The notes under the pieces are model-generated. The model worked only from the letters and a program-made list of their open reading frames with translations, was not told the origin of the DNA and did no database searches. A DNA stretch of 34,354 bases, taken from the IMG/VR virus record IMGVR_UViG_3300043464_001303, positions 1 to 34,354 of that record; one strand, given 5' to 3'. Positions 21,820 to 28,226 of the stretch are shown here, piece after piece (within the stretch, counting starts at the first letter, position 1; every line of letters starts with the position of its first letter). The stretch is from a virus. The position numbers and the translations under genes are program-made.

Positions 21820-22824
21820 ATGGTGGACATTGCTAGCGAGTTCGAGGGCATCTCTGTTCGCAAGGATATTGACGATCTGACGAAAGAAACTGCGGCATCT
21901 CTTTCAAGATTTGAAAAGGGACGCACGCAGCAGGCAATCGAGCTCGATCAATCAATCACGCCGGATAAAGTCCTGCCAGTCGATCATGAGTTCGCTGCCC
22001 AGTATGCGGACGTTACGTGCGAAGGTGCGACGATAGCCGCTCGGTCGAAGGTTGTATTCGTTGGCATGGCCCGGCAGATCGGAGGCATCTTGCCGATGAC
22101 GCTGAGCCGGCTTTCAGACATCAGCAAGCACTTCAAATCGACGTGCGTTGTCGTGGTTGAGAACGACTCGACCGACTCAACGAAACAGATTCTTAGTGAG
22201 TTTGCGGCTGACAATCCGAGGACAGTTGTGGTCGAGTCAAAAGACAACGGCAGGCCGCACCTGCATGGCTTCGAGCCAAGCCGCGTCCAGGCGTATGCCG
22301 AGTACCGGAACCGAGGCAGAGAGCTTGCCCTGGAACACTTTGGCGACGCTGACTATGTGATCGTCGTGGACTTCGACGCATGGGGCGGCTGGAGCGCTCA
22401 CGGGCTCATCAACGGGATCGGCTGGCTTGAAAGAATCAAGGACGCCGCGTGCATGGCAAGCACCTCGCTCTTTCAGCACCCTGGCAACGGCATAGATGGC
22501 AAGGTGGTCTGGTGCCACTATGACCAATGGGCCTTCCGGTGGCATGGGTGGAAGGCACGCATGGAAGCCTGGTTCACGTTTTGGCTTCCGCCGCCTGGTG
22601 CTCATCCTATTCGCGTCTTGTCTGCGTTTGGTGCTGCTGCGATTTACAAGGCCGAGCCGTTCTTCGCCTGCAAGTACGAGTCGATCAATGGCGATATTGA
22701 GCACGCCGGCCTGCACAACAACATGATTGCCAAAGGCTGGTCTATCTGGCTGAACCCTGCACAACGAACGCTGATGCACTGGACGCCGGAGACCACGGAT
22801 GGCGGGCAACACGGCGGCAATTAG
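21820..22824 (+). CDS. Glycosyltransferase (GT2/CAP59-like)
   Basis: The 334-residue protein starts after an AGGAGG site. The catalytic part has VVFVGMARQIGGILPMTLSRL, VVVENDSTDSTKQIL (strand and turn of GT2-type enzymes), YRNRGRELALEHFGDADYVIVVDFDAWGGW (DFDAW, DXD-like metal site at about residue 184) and NNMIAKGWSIWLNP near the end. Its overall shape resembles the CAP59/CMT1-type mannosyltransferases. With the gene upstream it could build a disaccharide on a virion protein, on DNA or on the host envelope. It overlaps the next gene by 26 nt. Confidence 0.7.
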   Translation: MVDIASEFEGISVRKDIDDLTKETAASLSRFEKGRTQQAIELDQSITPDKVLPVDHEFAAQYADVTCEGATIAARSKVVFVGMARQIGGILPMTLSRLSDISKHFKSTCVVVVENDSTDSTKQILSEFAADNPRTVVVESKDNGRPHLHGFEPSRVQAYAEYRNRGRELALEHFGDADYVIVVDFDAWGGWSAHGLINGIGWLERIKDAACMASTSLFQHPGNGIDGKVVWCHYDQWAFRWHGWKARMEAWFTFWLPPPGAHPIRVLSAFGAAAIYKAEPFFACKYESINGDIEHAGLHNNMIAKGWSIWLNPAQRTLMHWTPETTDGGQHGGN

Positions 22825-23158
22825 CCTTACAGAGTTCCGCGCCGACTGGGACACACACATGCCCATGCGGGCACTGTGCGAGCGCTACACGATCACCCGC
22901 GACCAGGTGATCCGGCTCCGCGACGTGTGGCACCTGCCGTTGCGCAACGACCGGCGGCTGCGGTTCAAGCCACGCCGCTGCGACATGCGCGACCCGACGC
23001 CACGCGAGATCATCCAGGCGTGCAAAGAGATACAAGCCAAGTGGGACGCTCGCACCCGCGAGGAGCGGGCGGTGATCAAAACGCAGCACGTCCACTTGCG
23101 GCGGATAGAGATGACCGACGAGGCCCGCGAAGCGCTTGGCCAGCTCGAGGACGAGTGA
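22799..23158 (+). CDS. Small helix-turn-helix protein, copy B
   Basis: This 119-residue basic protein is the paralogue of the gene at 19745: helix-turn-helix (FRADWDTHMPMRALCERYTITRDQVIRLRDVWHLP) followed by CDMRDPTPREIIQACKEIQAKW. It has an additional C-terminal extension (VIKTQHVHLRRIEMTDEAREALGQLEDE). The function is presumably DNA binding in phage gene control. Confidence 0.6.
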   Translation: MAGNTAAISLTEFRADWDTHMPMRALCERYTITRDQVIRLRDVWHLPLRNDRRLRFKPRRCDMRDPTPREIIQACKEIQAKWDARTREERAVIKTQHVHLRRIEMTDEAREALGQLEDE

Positions 23159-23427
23159 TGCAGCATCAAGACCACGTCGAGCGGCGAATCGTTGTCGAGT
23201 ACGGCCGGCGGTATGTCTACCTGACCATGCAGGACGCAGACGGGAAGCTGGTGCCGGGCTTTGAGGAAGTCTTTACGCAGCCCTTCCTGCTCGACCGGAA
23301 GGACGCTCACGAAGAGGCCGGGGATTGTTGGCAGGACGTGTACCAGTTCGTTTCAGACACGTGCGTGTGGCCTCTGCCAGAGGCCGATGACGGCCCGGCA
23401 CAATCGGGTGAGGAGGACTCGCCATGA
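23158..23427 (+). CDS. 89-residue protein, unknown
   Basis: It starts in a TGATG overlap. The first part is beta-like (VERRIVVEYGRRYVYLTMQDADGKLVPGFEEVFTQPFLL), the second helical and acidic (DAHEEAGDCWQDVYQFVSDTCVWPLPEADDG). No motif recognised. The next gene starts 4 nt inside its end. Confidence 0.5.
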   Translation: MQHQDHVERRIVVEYGRRYVYLTMQDADGKLVPGFEEVFTQPFLLDRKDAHEEAGDCWQDVYQFVSDTCVWPLPEADDGPAQSGEEDSP

Positions 23428-23732
23428 CCATGCCGAACTACCAGGGAACTGCCGACGAGTACGCCAAGTTCGGGCCGATGCTGAACATCTGGCAGCAGCT
23501 GGCCTTGCTGCAGGCTTGGGCTCCGCTGATCGGCTACGGCCAGCGCTTCGTCAATGAGATCGACCCTTACAGGAAGTCGCTCGTGGTGAGCGACGCCGCC
23601 GAATGGCTCGCAAGCAAGACAAGCGCTCAGGTAGACGATCAGCTCGTGCGACTGTTCGCCGACATTCTGAAGACGAAGGAAGGCGAAGCACTCGTCCGGT
23701 TCCTGCTGCTCCAGGCCGAGGCCGCGAAGTGA
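23424..23732 (+). CDS. 102-residue helical protein, unknown
   Basis: It starts in an ATGA overlap with a GAGGAGG site upstream. The protein has a Trp/Leu-rich helix (MLNIWQQLALLQAWAPLIGYG) and a helical C-terminal half (ASKTSAQVDDQLVRLFADILKTKEGEALVRFLLLQAEAAK). It precedes the membrane protein at the head of the lysis block. No function known. Confidence 0.5.
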   Translation: MTMPNYQGTADEYAKFGPMLNIWQQLALLQAWAPLIGYGQRFVNEIDPYRKSLVVSDAAEWLASKTSAQVDDQLVRLFADILKTKEGEALVRFLLLQAEAAK

Positions 23733-24337
23733 ATGACTCGCTTCTACGCGCCTGCTGTGTCGTTGCCGCTGCTGCTCTCGCAGCTTCGCCGTACTGGGCG
23801 GAGATCCGAGCTGCGGCCGAGCGTGCCGCCAAGGCCGTGCGAGCCAGTGGCGGCGGGCTGATGCGTTGGGGCGCTGTCGCCTTGCTGCTCGCTGTAGCGT
23901 CTGGCGTGCAGCTGCCGAAGCTGCCGCAGTTGCCGAGCGTGCCTGTGCCGACGATCACCGTGGAGACGCCGAGCGTGGAGATGCAGACGAAGGTGGCCGG
24001 CGTTGCTCGAGCACTTGCCGGGGCGAACCCCGCCGAGCGTGCCATCTGGGCATCAGTGTGGGAGAAGGCCGCTGTCGTGGTGGCTGCACCAGAGGGCAAA
24101 GAGGCCGTCTTCACCGACAGCCGCTCGCTGCGGGGCTTCACCGTGTTGAGCCTCGACATCGCCTGGCGGCGTATGGCTGGCGTTCAGCCTGGCACCATGC
24201 CGGGGCTGCGTGAAGCCGTTGAGGCCGTCATGAGCGAGGCCGTGGGGCTCGACGTGAAGCCGGTGGATGCCGAGATGAAGCGACGGTATGCCGAGGCGTG
24301 CCGTGCGATCGCGTGGGCTGGCTACGGGAGGGGCTGA
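23729..24337 (+). CDS. Membrane protein of the probable lysis block
   Basis: At 202 residues (GTG start, GTGA overlap) this has two hydrophobic segments: LLRACCVVAAAALAASPYW (about 5-23) and WGAVALLLAVASGVQL (about 42-57), then a Pro-rich spacer (PKLPQLPSVPVPTITVETPS) and a helical periplasm- or cytoplasm-facing domain. The order fits a membrane-anchored protein placed just before the papain-like peptidase. It may anchor or release that enzyme. It is not a typical holin. Confidence 0.55.
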   Translation: MNDSLLRACCVVAAAALAASPYWAEIRAAAERAAKAVRASGGGLMRWGAVALLLAVASGVQLPKLPQLPSVPVPTITVETPSVEMQTKVAGVARALAGANPAERAIWASVWEKAAVVVAAPEGKEAVFTDSRSLRGFTVLSLDIAWRRMAGVQPGTMPGLREAVEAVMSEAVGLDVKPVDAEMKRRYAEACRAIAWAGYGRG

Positions 24338-25248
24338 TGGCCGACTTCCTGCCACTCATGGGGTACGCGCCCGATCGCAAGGGCACGGATGACTTCCTGG
24401 CCACGCTCGCCCGCCCGACTCTCGCCCAGGCCGGGCCGGATCTCGTGCTGGACGAAAACCGCGACGTGTTCCTCGGGCAGTACCTGCTTGCCTGCGATCC
24501 TGGGTGGAAGCGTGGAGCTCAGCGCATAGGGTCATGCGTCGGCTGGGGCTGGGCCTTGTCGTGCGACATCCTCGCCGCGTGTGACATCCTGTTACGCCGT
24601 GAGTCGGAGAGTTACGGCGGCCGGGTGCTCGAGGCCTCGATTTACGCCTTTTCCCGCGTGGAAATTCGCGGCGGCAGGAACCTAGGCGGGGATGGATCTT
24701 ACGGCGGCGCGGCGGCGAAGGCGGTCACGAAGTACGGCACGCTGCACTATGGCCAGAACTACGACGGCGTGACGTTCACCGACAACAGCGGCAGCCGAGA
24801 GAAGGAATGGGGCCGCGACGGCGTGCCCGACGAGCTCGAGCCCTACGCCGCGAAGCACAAGGTGCAGAGCACAGCCCTTATTCGGTCTTTTGAGGACTGT
24901 GCAAAGGCTTTGCAGTCGGGCTATCCAACGGCCGTCTGTAGCTCAATGGGATTTTCTATGACGCTGCGTGATGGCTACATGTCGCCCATGGGCACTTGGA
25001 TGCACTGCCAAATGGCGGCGGGCGTGAAATGGAACCCCGAGCCCGCCATCTTGGTCGTGAACAGCTGGGCGGATTGCTACGGCGGGACGGTCGATAAGAA
25101 CCTGCCGCCGCAGTTCCAGAAGTCTGCGGGCTGGGTGCGTGCAAAGGATTTCACGCGCATGGTCAGCGGGGACGATTCATTCGCCCTGAGCGGCTACCAG
25201 GGCTTCCCGCCAAGGCTGTTGCCAGACTGGACAGGGGGCGTTCTGTGA
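24337..25248 (+). CDS. Papain-like cysteine peptidase (C1 family-like)
   Basis: This is a 303-residue protein. It shows the papain triad: Q62 (oxyanion) and C67 in QRIGSCVGWGWALS, H223 in GTWMHCQMAAG, and N242 in VVNSWADCYGG, with the Trp after Asn typical of C1 enzymes. There is no signal peptide. It lies behind a membrane protein and before a lipoprotein and a holin-like gene, the place where a peptidoglycan hydrolase is expected. I see no lysozyme, amidase or CHAP gene in the window, so this peptidase is the best candidate for opening the envelope. This role is inference. Confidence 0.75.
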   Translation: MADFLPLMGYAPDRKGTDDFLATLARPTLAQAGPDLVLDENRDVFLGQYLLACDPGWKRGAQRIGSCVGWGWALSCDILAACDILLRRESESYGGRVLEASIYAFSRVEIRGGRNLGGDGSYGGAAAKAVTKYGTLHYGQNYDGVTFTDNSGSREKEWGRDGVPDELEPYAAKHKVQSTALIRSFEDCAKALQSGYPTAVCSSMGFSMTLRDGYMSPMGTWMHCQMAAGVKWNPEPAILVVNSWADCYGGTVDKNLPPQFQKSAGWVRAKDFTRMVSGDDSFALSGYQGFPPRLLPDWTGGVL

Positions 25249-25541
25249 GGCTTTCCCGCATTCTGCTCCTGGCCTTCGTCTCGGGCTGCGTCAACGCCAC
25301 GGCCGTCGATCGGCCCGACATCGTTGCCGACCTGGCGTGTGAGACAGCCCGCATGGCCGTGCAGCTCGGGCAGCAGATGACGCCGGCCCCGGCCTCGGAC
25401 AAGTGCGACAACTGCGACGGCACCGGCAAGATCGGCGACGGCCGGATCGTGATGACGTGCCCCGTGTGCAAAGGCACCGGCAAGCGTGCGAAGTCCGTGC
25501 TGGCCACAGGCACCTGCACCACGGGAGCCTGCAAGCCATGA
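25245..25541 (+). CDS. Lipoprotein with DnaJ-type zinc finger
   Basis: The 98-residue protein starts with a lipoprotein signal (MRLSRILLLAFVSGC, lipobox VSGC at 12-15). The mature part has CDNCDGTGKIG and CPVCKGTGKR (about 54-82), the CxxCxGxG zinc-finger pair of DnaJ. Both ends of the mature chain have Cys (GTCTTGACKP). It begins in a GTGA overlap with the peptidase gene. In this position it could act as an Rz1-like outer-membrane partner or as a chaperone of the peptidase. Confidence 0.65.
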   Translation: MRLSRILLLAFVSGCVNATAVDRPDIVADLACETARMAVQLGQQMTPAPASDKCDNCDGTGKIGDGRIVMTCPVCKGTGKRAKSVLATGTCTTGACKP

Positions 25542-25876
25542 GCCTCGAGGACCTCGACGCCTACGTGTGGTCGCAGCTGTCACCGCGCCGCTACGCCGCA
25601 GGCCGTCCGCTTGTGGCCCGGCTCACCAAGCGAGTGGTCCGCAAGTTCCCTCACCTGGTCATGTCGACCCGGCCCGAGTCCTACGGCATGGTTATGCACG
25701 AGATTGCCAAGAGCATCGAGCGAAGCGAACGGCAGAACTACGGCATGGGCATCATCCTGACGCTCGTGCTGGGCGCGATCATCCAAGAGATCGTGAAGGC
25801 CGTGCTGCGGTGGTGGCTGCAATCTGCGAGCAATCGGGCGCTCTTGCTAGGCTGGCAAACGGAGATGCGACGATGA
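25538..25876 (+). CDS. Single-pass membrane protein of the lysis block
   Basis: This is a 112-residue protein. The N-terminal two thirds are basic and helical (SPRRYAAGRPLVARLTKRVVRKFPHLVM), followed by a membrane segment YGMGIILTLVLGAIIQEIVK (about 68-87) and a short basic end. It is coupled to both neighbours by ATGA overlaps. A holin-partner or inner-membrane spanin part is possible. Confidence 0.55.
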   Translation: MSLEDLDAYVWSQLSPRRYAAGRPLVARLTKRVVRKFPHLVMSTRPESYGMVMHEIAKSIERSERQNYGMGIILTLVLGAIIQEIVKAVLRWWLQSASNRALLLGWQTEMRR

Positions 25877-26136
25877 CCGACGAAGTAAAAGGCACCCTGT
25901 TCGGCATCATGGAGCGGTGGGGATTTCCCACTTTGGTGGCCATCGTCGCCATGTGGGTGCTCAGGCAGGACGTGTTGCTGCCGCTGGTAGAGTCTCACAA
26001 GCAGTTCGTTCAGCAGCTCGGCGAGACGCAGGGCGACATCTCGAAGGCCATTCAGGAGCAGACCCGCCTGCTCTACGCCATGCAGCCAGGACGATCGGCG
26101 GCCGCCCGCATGCCCGATACCGACGCGGCGAACTGA
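25873..26136 (+). CDS. Holin-like protein
   Basis: The 87-residue protein has one membrane segment, GFPTLVAIVAMWVLRQDVLL (about 17-36), followed by a helical charged region (ESHKQFVQQLGETQGDISKAIQEQTRLLYAM). This layout resembles BhlA/UviB-type phage holins. Holins form pores in the inner membrane at the time of lysis. It is last in the lysis block, 28 nt before the lectin gene. Confidence 0.55.
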   Translation: MTDEVKGTLFGIMERWGFPTLVAIVAMWVLRQDVLLPLVESHKQFVQQLGETQGDISKAIQEQTRLLYAMQPGRSAAARMPDTDAAN

Positions 26137-26164
26137 CCCTACATCACCACAAGAGCGCACCACG

Positions 26165-26914
26165 ATGGCAATGAGTCCAAGGCTGTTGAGGCCGAGAGCC
26201 GCTGGCACGTTCAGCCCAAAGAATCTGACCGGCCTCGTTGGCTGGTGGGACGCCAACGCCACATCGTCGCTGGCACAGACAAGCACCGGCGCAACTGCCG
26301 TGACGGCAAACGATGACCCTGTGGCCTATTGGGGCGACTTGAGCGGCAACGGACGCAATCTCACGCAGACCACGAACAACAATCGGCCGCTGTGGAAAAC
26401 AAACTCTATCAACGGGAAGCCGTCGCTGAGTTTCGACGGATCAAACGATTCGCTCGGCGCGTCGTTTACGCTGGCGCAGCCATGCCATCATTTTTGTGTA
26501 TTTAAGTTCAACGCAGCGTATTCGTCGGGAAACCCAAGGGTGTGGGACGGGTTTAATGTTGCTGGTGGGCTTTATCGCGCCAGTGCAACGAACATCGTCA
26601 ATCCATACGGATCAGGCCAGGAAAACGCGACCGTCACCGACGCGGAAATGCAGGATTTTGGCATTTGGGAGACAGAATCCAATCGCGCTGACTCGTTTGT
26701 TAGGAGAGGTGGAGTTCGCCGCGACACTCTTGACACAGACATCGGCACGAACTCTCCATCTGGAGTTCGGCTGGCAGTTTTTCAAAATGCAGGCGCGGCG
26801 TTTGCCAACATTTCTGTGGCCGAATTTTTGATCTATAGCCGCATCTTGTCTGCATCAGAGGCGTCGCGCGTTCGCGCCTACTTGGGCAAGAAATACAACT
26901 TGGCATACGCATGA
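26165..26914 (+). CDS. LamG/concanavalin-like lectin protein
   Basis: The 249-residue protein has GLVGWWDANATSSL (23-36), then AYWGDLSGNGRNLTQ (54-68) and KPSLSFDGSNDSLGASF (84-100), the Trp-Asp and FDGxND marks of LamG-type jelly-roll lectins. VAEFLIYSRILSASEASRVRAYLGKKY is the usual C-terminal strand and helix. It would bind glycans as a receptor-binding or capsid-surface protein. It is away from the tail-fibre block but next to the lysis set, which is common for tail-tip lectins in phages. Confidence 0.7.
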   Translation: MAMSPRLLRPRAAGTFSPKNLTGLVGWWDANATSSLAQTSTGATAVTANDDPVAYWGDLSGNGRNLTQTTNNNRPLWKTNSINGKPSLSFDGSNDSLGASFTLAQPCHHFCVFKFNAAYSSGNPRVWDGFNVAGGLYRASATNIVNPYGSGQENATVTDAEMQDFGIWETESNRADSFVRRGGVRRDTLDTDIGTNSPSGVRLAVFQNAGAAFANISVAEFLIYSRILSASEASRVRAYLGKKYNLAYA

Positions 26915-27180
26915 GATACTTCCGCACCGCTTCTGACTCAGTCTATGAGCAGGCCAGGCTGACGCTGGACTCCGCATGGGGCCACGTTGCACCAACAACG
27001 TGCATTGAGCCTGCGGCCACAGCACCGCGAGACTCGCAGGGGCGTATCGTCCTGGCGGTGAACGACGAATTCTGTGCGTACAGCGTGGCGGATGAGTTGC
27101 TGCCGCAACTGATCGCCAGCGGTGCCGTCGAAGAGATCGACGCGGCGACGTACATGGCGGCGGTGAGCGTGGCCCCCTAG
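26911..27180 (+). CDS. 89-residue protein after the lectin, unknown
   Basis: It has an ATGA overlap with the lectin gene. MRYFRTASDSVYEQARLTLDSAWG, then FCAYSVADELLPQLIASGAVEEIDAATYMAAV. The layout (small protein paired with a fibre or lectin) suggests a fibre assembly or tail-tip chaperone. No motif is visible. Confidence 0.5.
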   Translation: MRYFRTASDSVYEQARLTLDSAWGHVAPTTCIEPAATAPRDSQGRIVLAVNDEFCAYSVADELLPQLIASGAVEEIDAATYMAAVSVAP

Positions 27181-27218
27181 TTGCGCTCTACACCTTAGAG
27201 ACGGTCGGCCATGCTAAA

Positions 27219-27240
27219 GGCTGGGCGTAGCAGCCCGGCT
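27219..27240 (+). other. Imperfect hairpin after the lectin operon
   Basis: GGCTGGGC, loop GTAGCA, GCCCGGCT: eight pairs including two wobbles, 39 nt after the stop at 27180. No T tract follows, so termination would be weak or rho-dependent. Confidence 0.35.
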
Positions 27241-27329
27241 ATATGCAAGGCACGACGCTCTTGCACCAGAGTACGGCACGGTATTTCGGGCGGACTGGCT
27301 GACAGCCACTAATCGACAAATAGGATACC

Positions 27330-27427
27330 GGCCAAACAACCGGCCAAGATCAGCCGACCGTGTACCGTTTCTGGTAAGAAAAACTGGTGCGAATTCCTTA
27401 CCGAATAGCGGCCAAGCAAACGGCCGA
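27330..27427. repeat. Paired GGCCAA boxes in the intergenic region 27181-27503
   Basis: GGCCAA stands at 27330-27335 and 27342-27347, and GGCCAA/GGCCGA at 27410-27415 and 27422-27427. Within each pair the boxes are exactly 12 bp apart, and the two pairs are 80 bp apart. ACCGC-T-GCGGT (27446-27456) is a perfect palindrome further right. I see no gene in 27181-27503. The region may carry a control element or an origin. Confidence 0.5.
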
Positions 27428-27503
27428 ATGGCATTGCGCGGCGTGACCGCTGCGGTAGAATGTTCTTCGATTTGAACGCTAGGAATACACCGTCGGTATA
27501 TTC

Positions 27504-27719
27504 GTGCAAGCCATTCTGAAGTTCGACCTGAGCGACCCCGATGACGAGCGAGCCCACCGCTACGCTCTGGCGGGCCGTGATGCGCTGATCGCCCTGGAGC
27601 AGATCGACGAGCACTGTCGCGGGCGGTTGAAGCACGGCGAGCCGTCTGTCGACGCCACCCACGACCTGGAGTTCGTGCGTGCGATGATCCCCCACGAACT
27701 GGTAAACCTGCTGCACTGA
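27504..27719 (+). CDS. 71-residue protein, unknown
   Basis: The frame starts with GTG and gives QAILKFDLSDPDDERAHRYALAGRDALIALEQIDEHCRGRLKHGE. This 'A.L.FDL...E......G......L.E.D..CR' pattern is common in small phage proteins near the replication genes, of unknown function. There is no ribosome site in range, so the start may be leaderless or elsewhere. Confidence 0.5.
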   Translation: MQAILKFDLSDPDDERAHRYALAGRDALIALEQIDEHCRGRLKHGEPSVDATHDLEFVRAMIPHELVNLLH

Positions 27720-27726
27720 ACACAAG

Positions 27727-27749
27727 CTGTCGGAAAGTGACAGTTTCCG
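27727..27749 (+). other. Two overlapping alternative hairpins
   Basis: CTGTC (27727-27731) pairs with GACAG (27739-27743), and CGGAAA (27731-27736) pairs with TTTCCG (27744-27749). The two stems share bases and cannot form together. They lie between the genes at 27504 and 27773. Confidence 0.35.
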
Positions 27750-27772
27750 TACACGCCGCAGAGAGAGTCGCT

Positions 27773-27961
27773 ATGGCAGGCAAGGCACAGTATTGGCTCA
27801 TAACAATCCAAGATGGCGGCTGCTCTGGCTACTCCACGTTGGCGATTGCCAAGCACCCAGCCGACTACATGGCGAAACATATCGAAGACGCTCTGATTTT
27901 CGCCGTGCCGATCACCAAGCAGCAGTTTCGGGCAATCGATAAGGCGTACTGCGGAGACTGA
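27773..27961 (+). CDS. 62-residue protein, unknown
   Basis: ATG 27773 follows AGAGAG by about 5 nt; the GTG 36 nt upstream has no better site. MAGKAQYWLITIQDGGCSGYSTL begins a beta-like part, then DYMAKHIEDALIFAVPITKQQFRAIDKAYCGD. No motif. Confidence 0.45.
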   Translation: MAGKAQYWLITIQDGGCSGYSTLAIAKHPADYMAKHIEDALIFAVPITKQQFRAIDKAYCGD

Positions 27962-27990
27962 ATTGCACTACTGAAATCAGAGAGGGACGC

Positions 27991-28158
27991 ATGCTGACCG
28001 AAGCAGCATGGAGGCGGAACCGCGACAAGCAACTTGAGCGGTTGGAGCGGCAGCGTGATGCCTGCCTCGCTGCCGCCAAGAATGCTGGTCATAACGCTCC
28101 GGCCCTGCGCGGGCTGGCACGCGACCTGCGGCGGCAGATCGAACTATTGCGCTACTGA
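27991..28158 (+). CDS. 55-residue basic helical protein, unknown
   Basis: ATG after an AGAGGGA site. The chain is one long basic helix (WRRNRDKQLERLERQRDACLAAAKNAG and LRGLARDLRRQIELLRY) that may form a coiled coil or bind nucleic acid. The next gene is the DNA methyltransferase. The frame is too short to be picked up automatically. Confidence 0.5.
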   Translation: MLTEAAWRRNRDKQLERLERQRDACLAAAKNAGHNAPALRGLARDLRRQIELLRY

Positions 28159-28173
28159 GCGAAGGGAGAGACG

Positions 28174-28224
28174 CGCCAACAGCGCGACCCCGTTGGGAAA
28201 ATTGACGCGCCGCCTACGTTGGCG
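28174..28224 (+). promoter_or_regulatory. Stem that could hide the methyltransferase ribosome site
   Basis: CGCCAAC (28174-28180) pairs perfectly with GTTGGCG (28218-28224), which contains most of the GGCGGA site just before the ATG at 28227. The loop is 37 nt. If formed, it would block translation. Confidence 0.3.
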
Positions 28225-28226
28225 GA

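Noticed and set aside
24939-24950. TAGCTCAATGGG, identical to a tRNA A-box
   Set aside because: It lies inside the conserved frame of the papain-like peptidase and has no T-loop or acceptor pairing in the next 80 nt.
27472-27502. Promoter TTGAAC-N19-TATATT before 27504
   Set aside because: The start of transcription would fall after the GTG of the gene it should serve, and the spacing is long.
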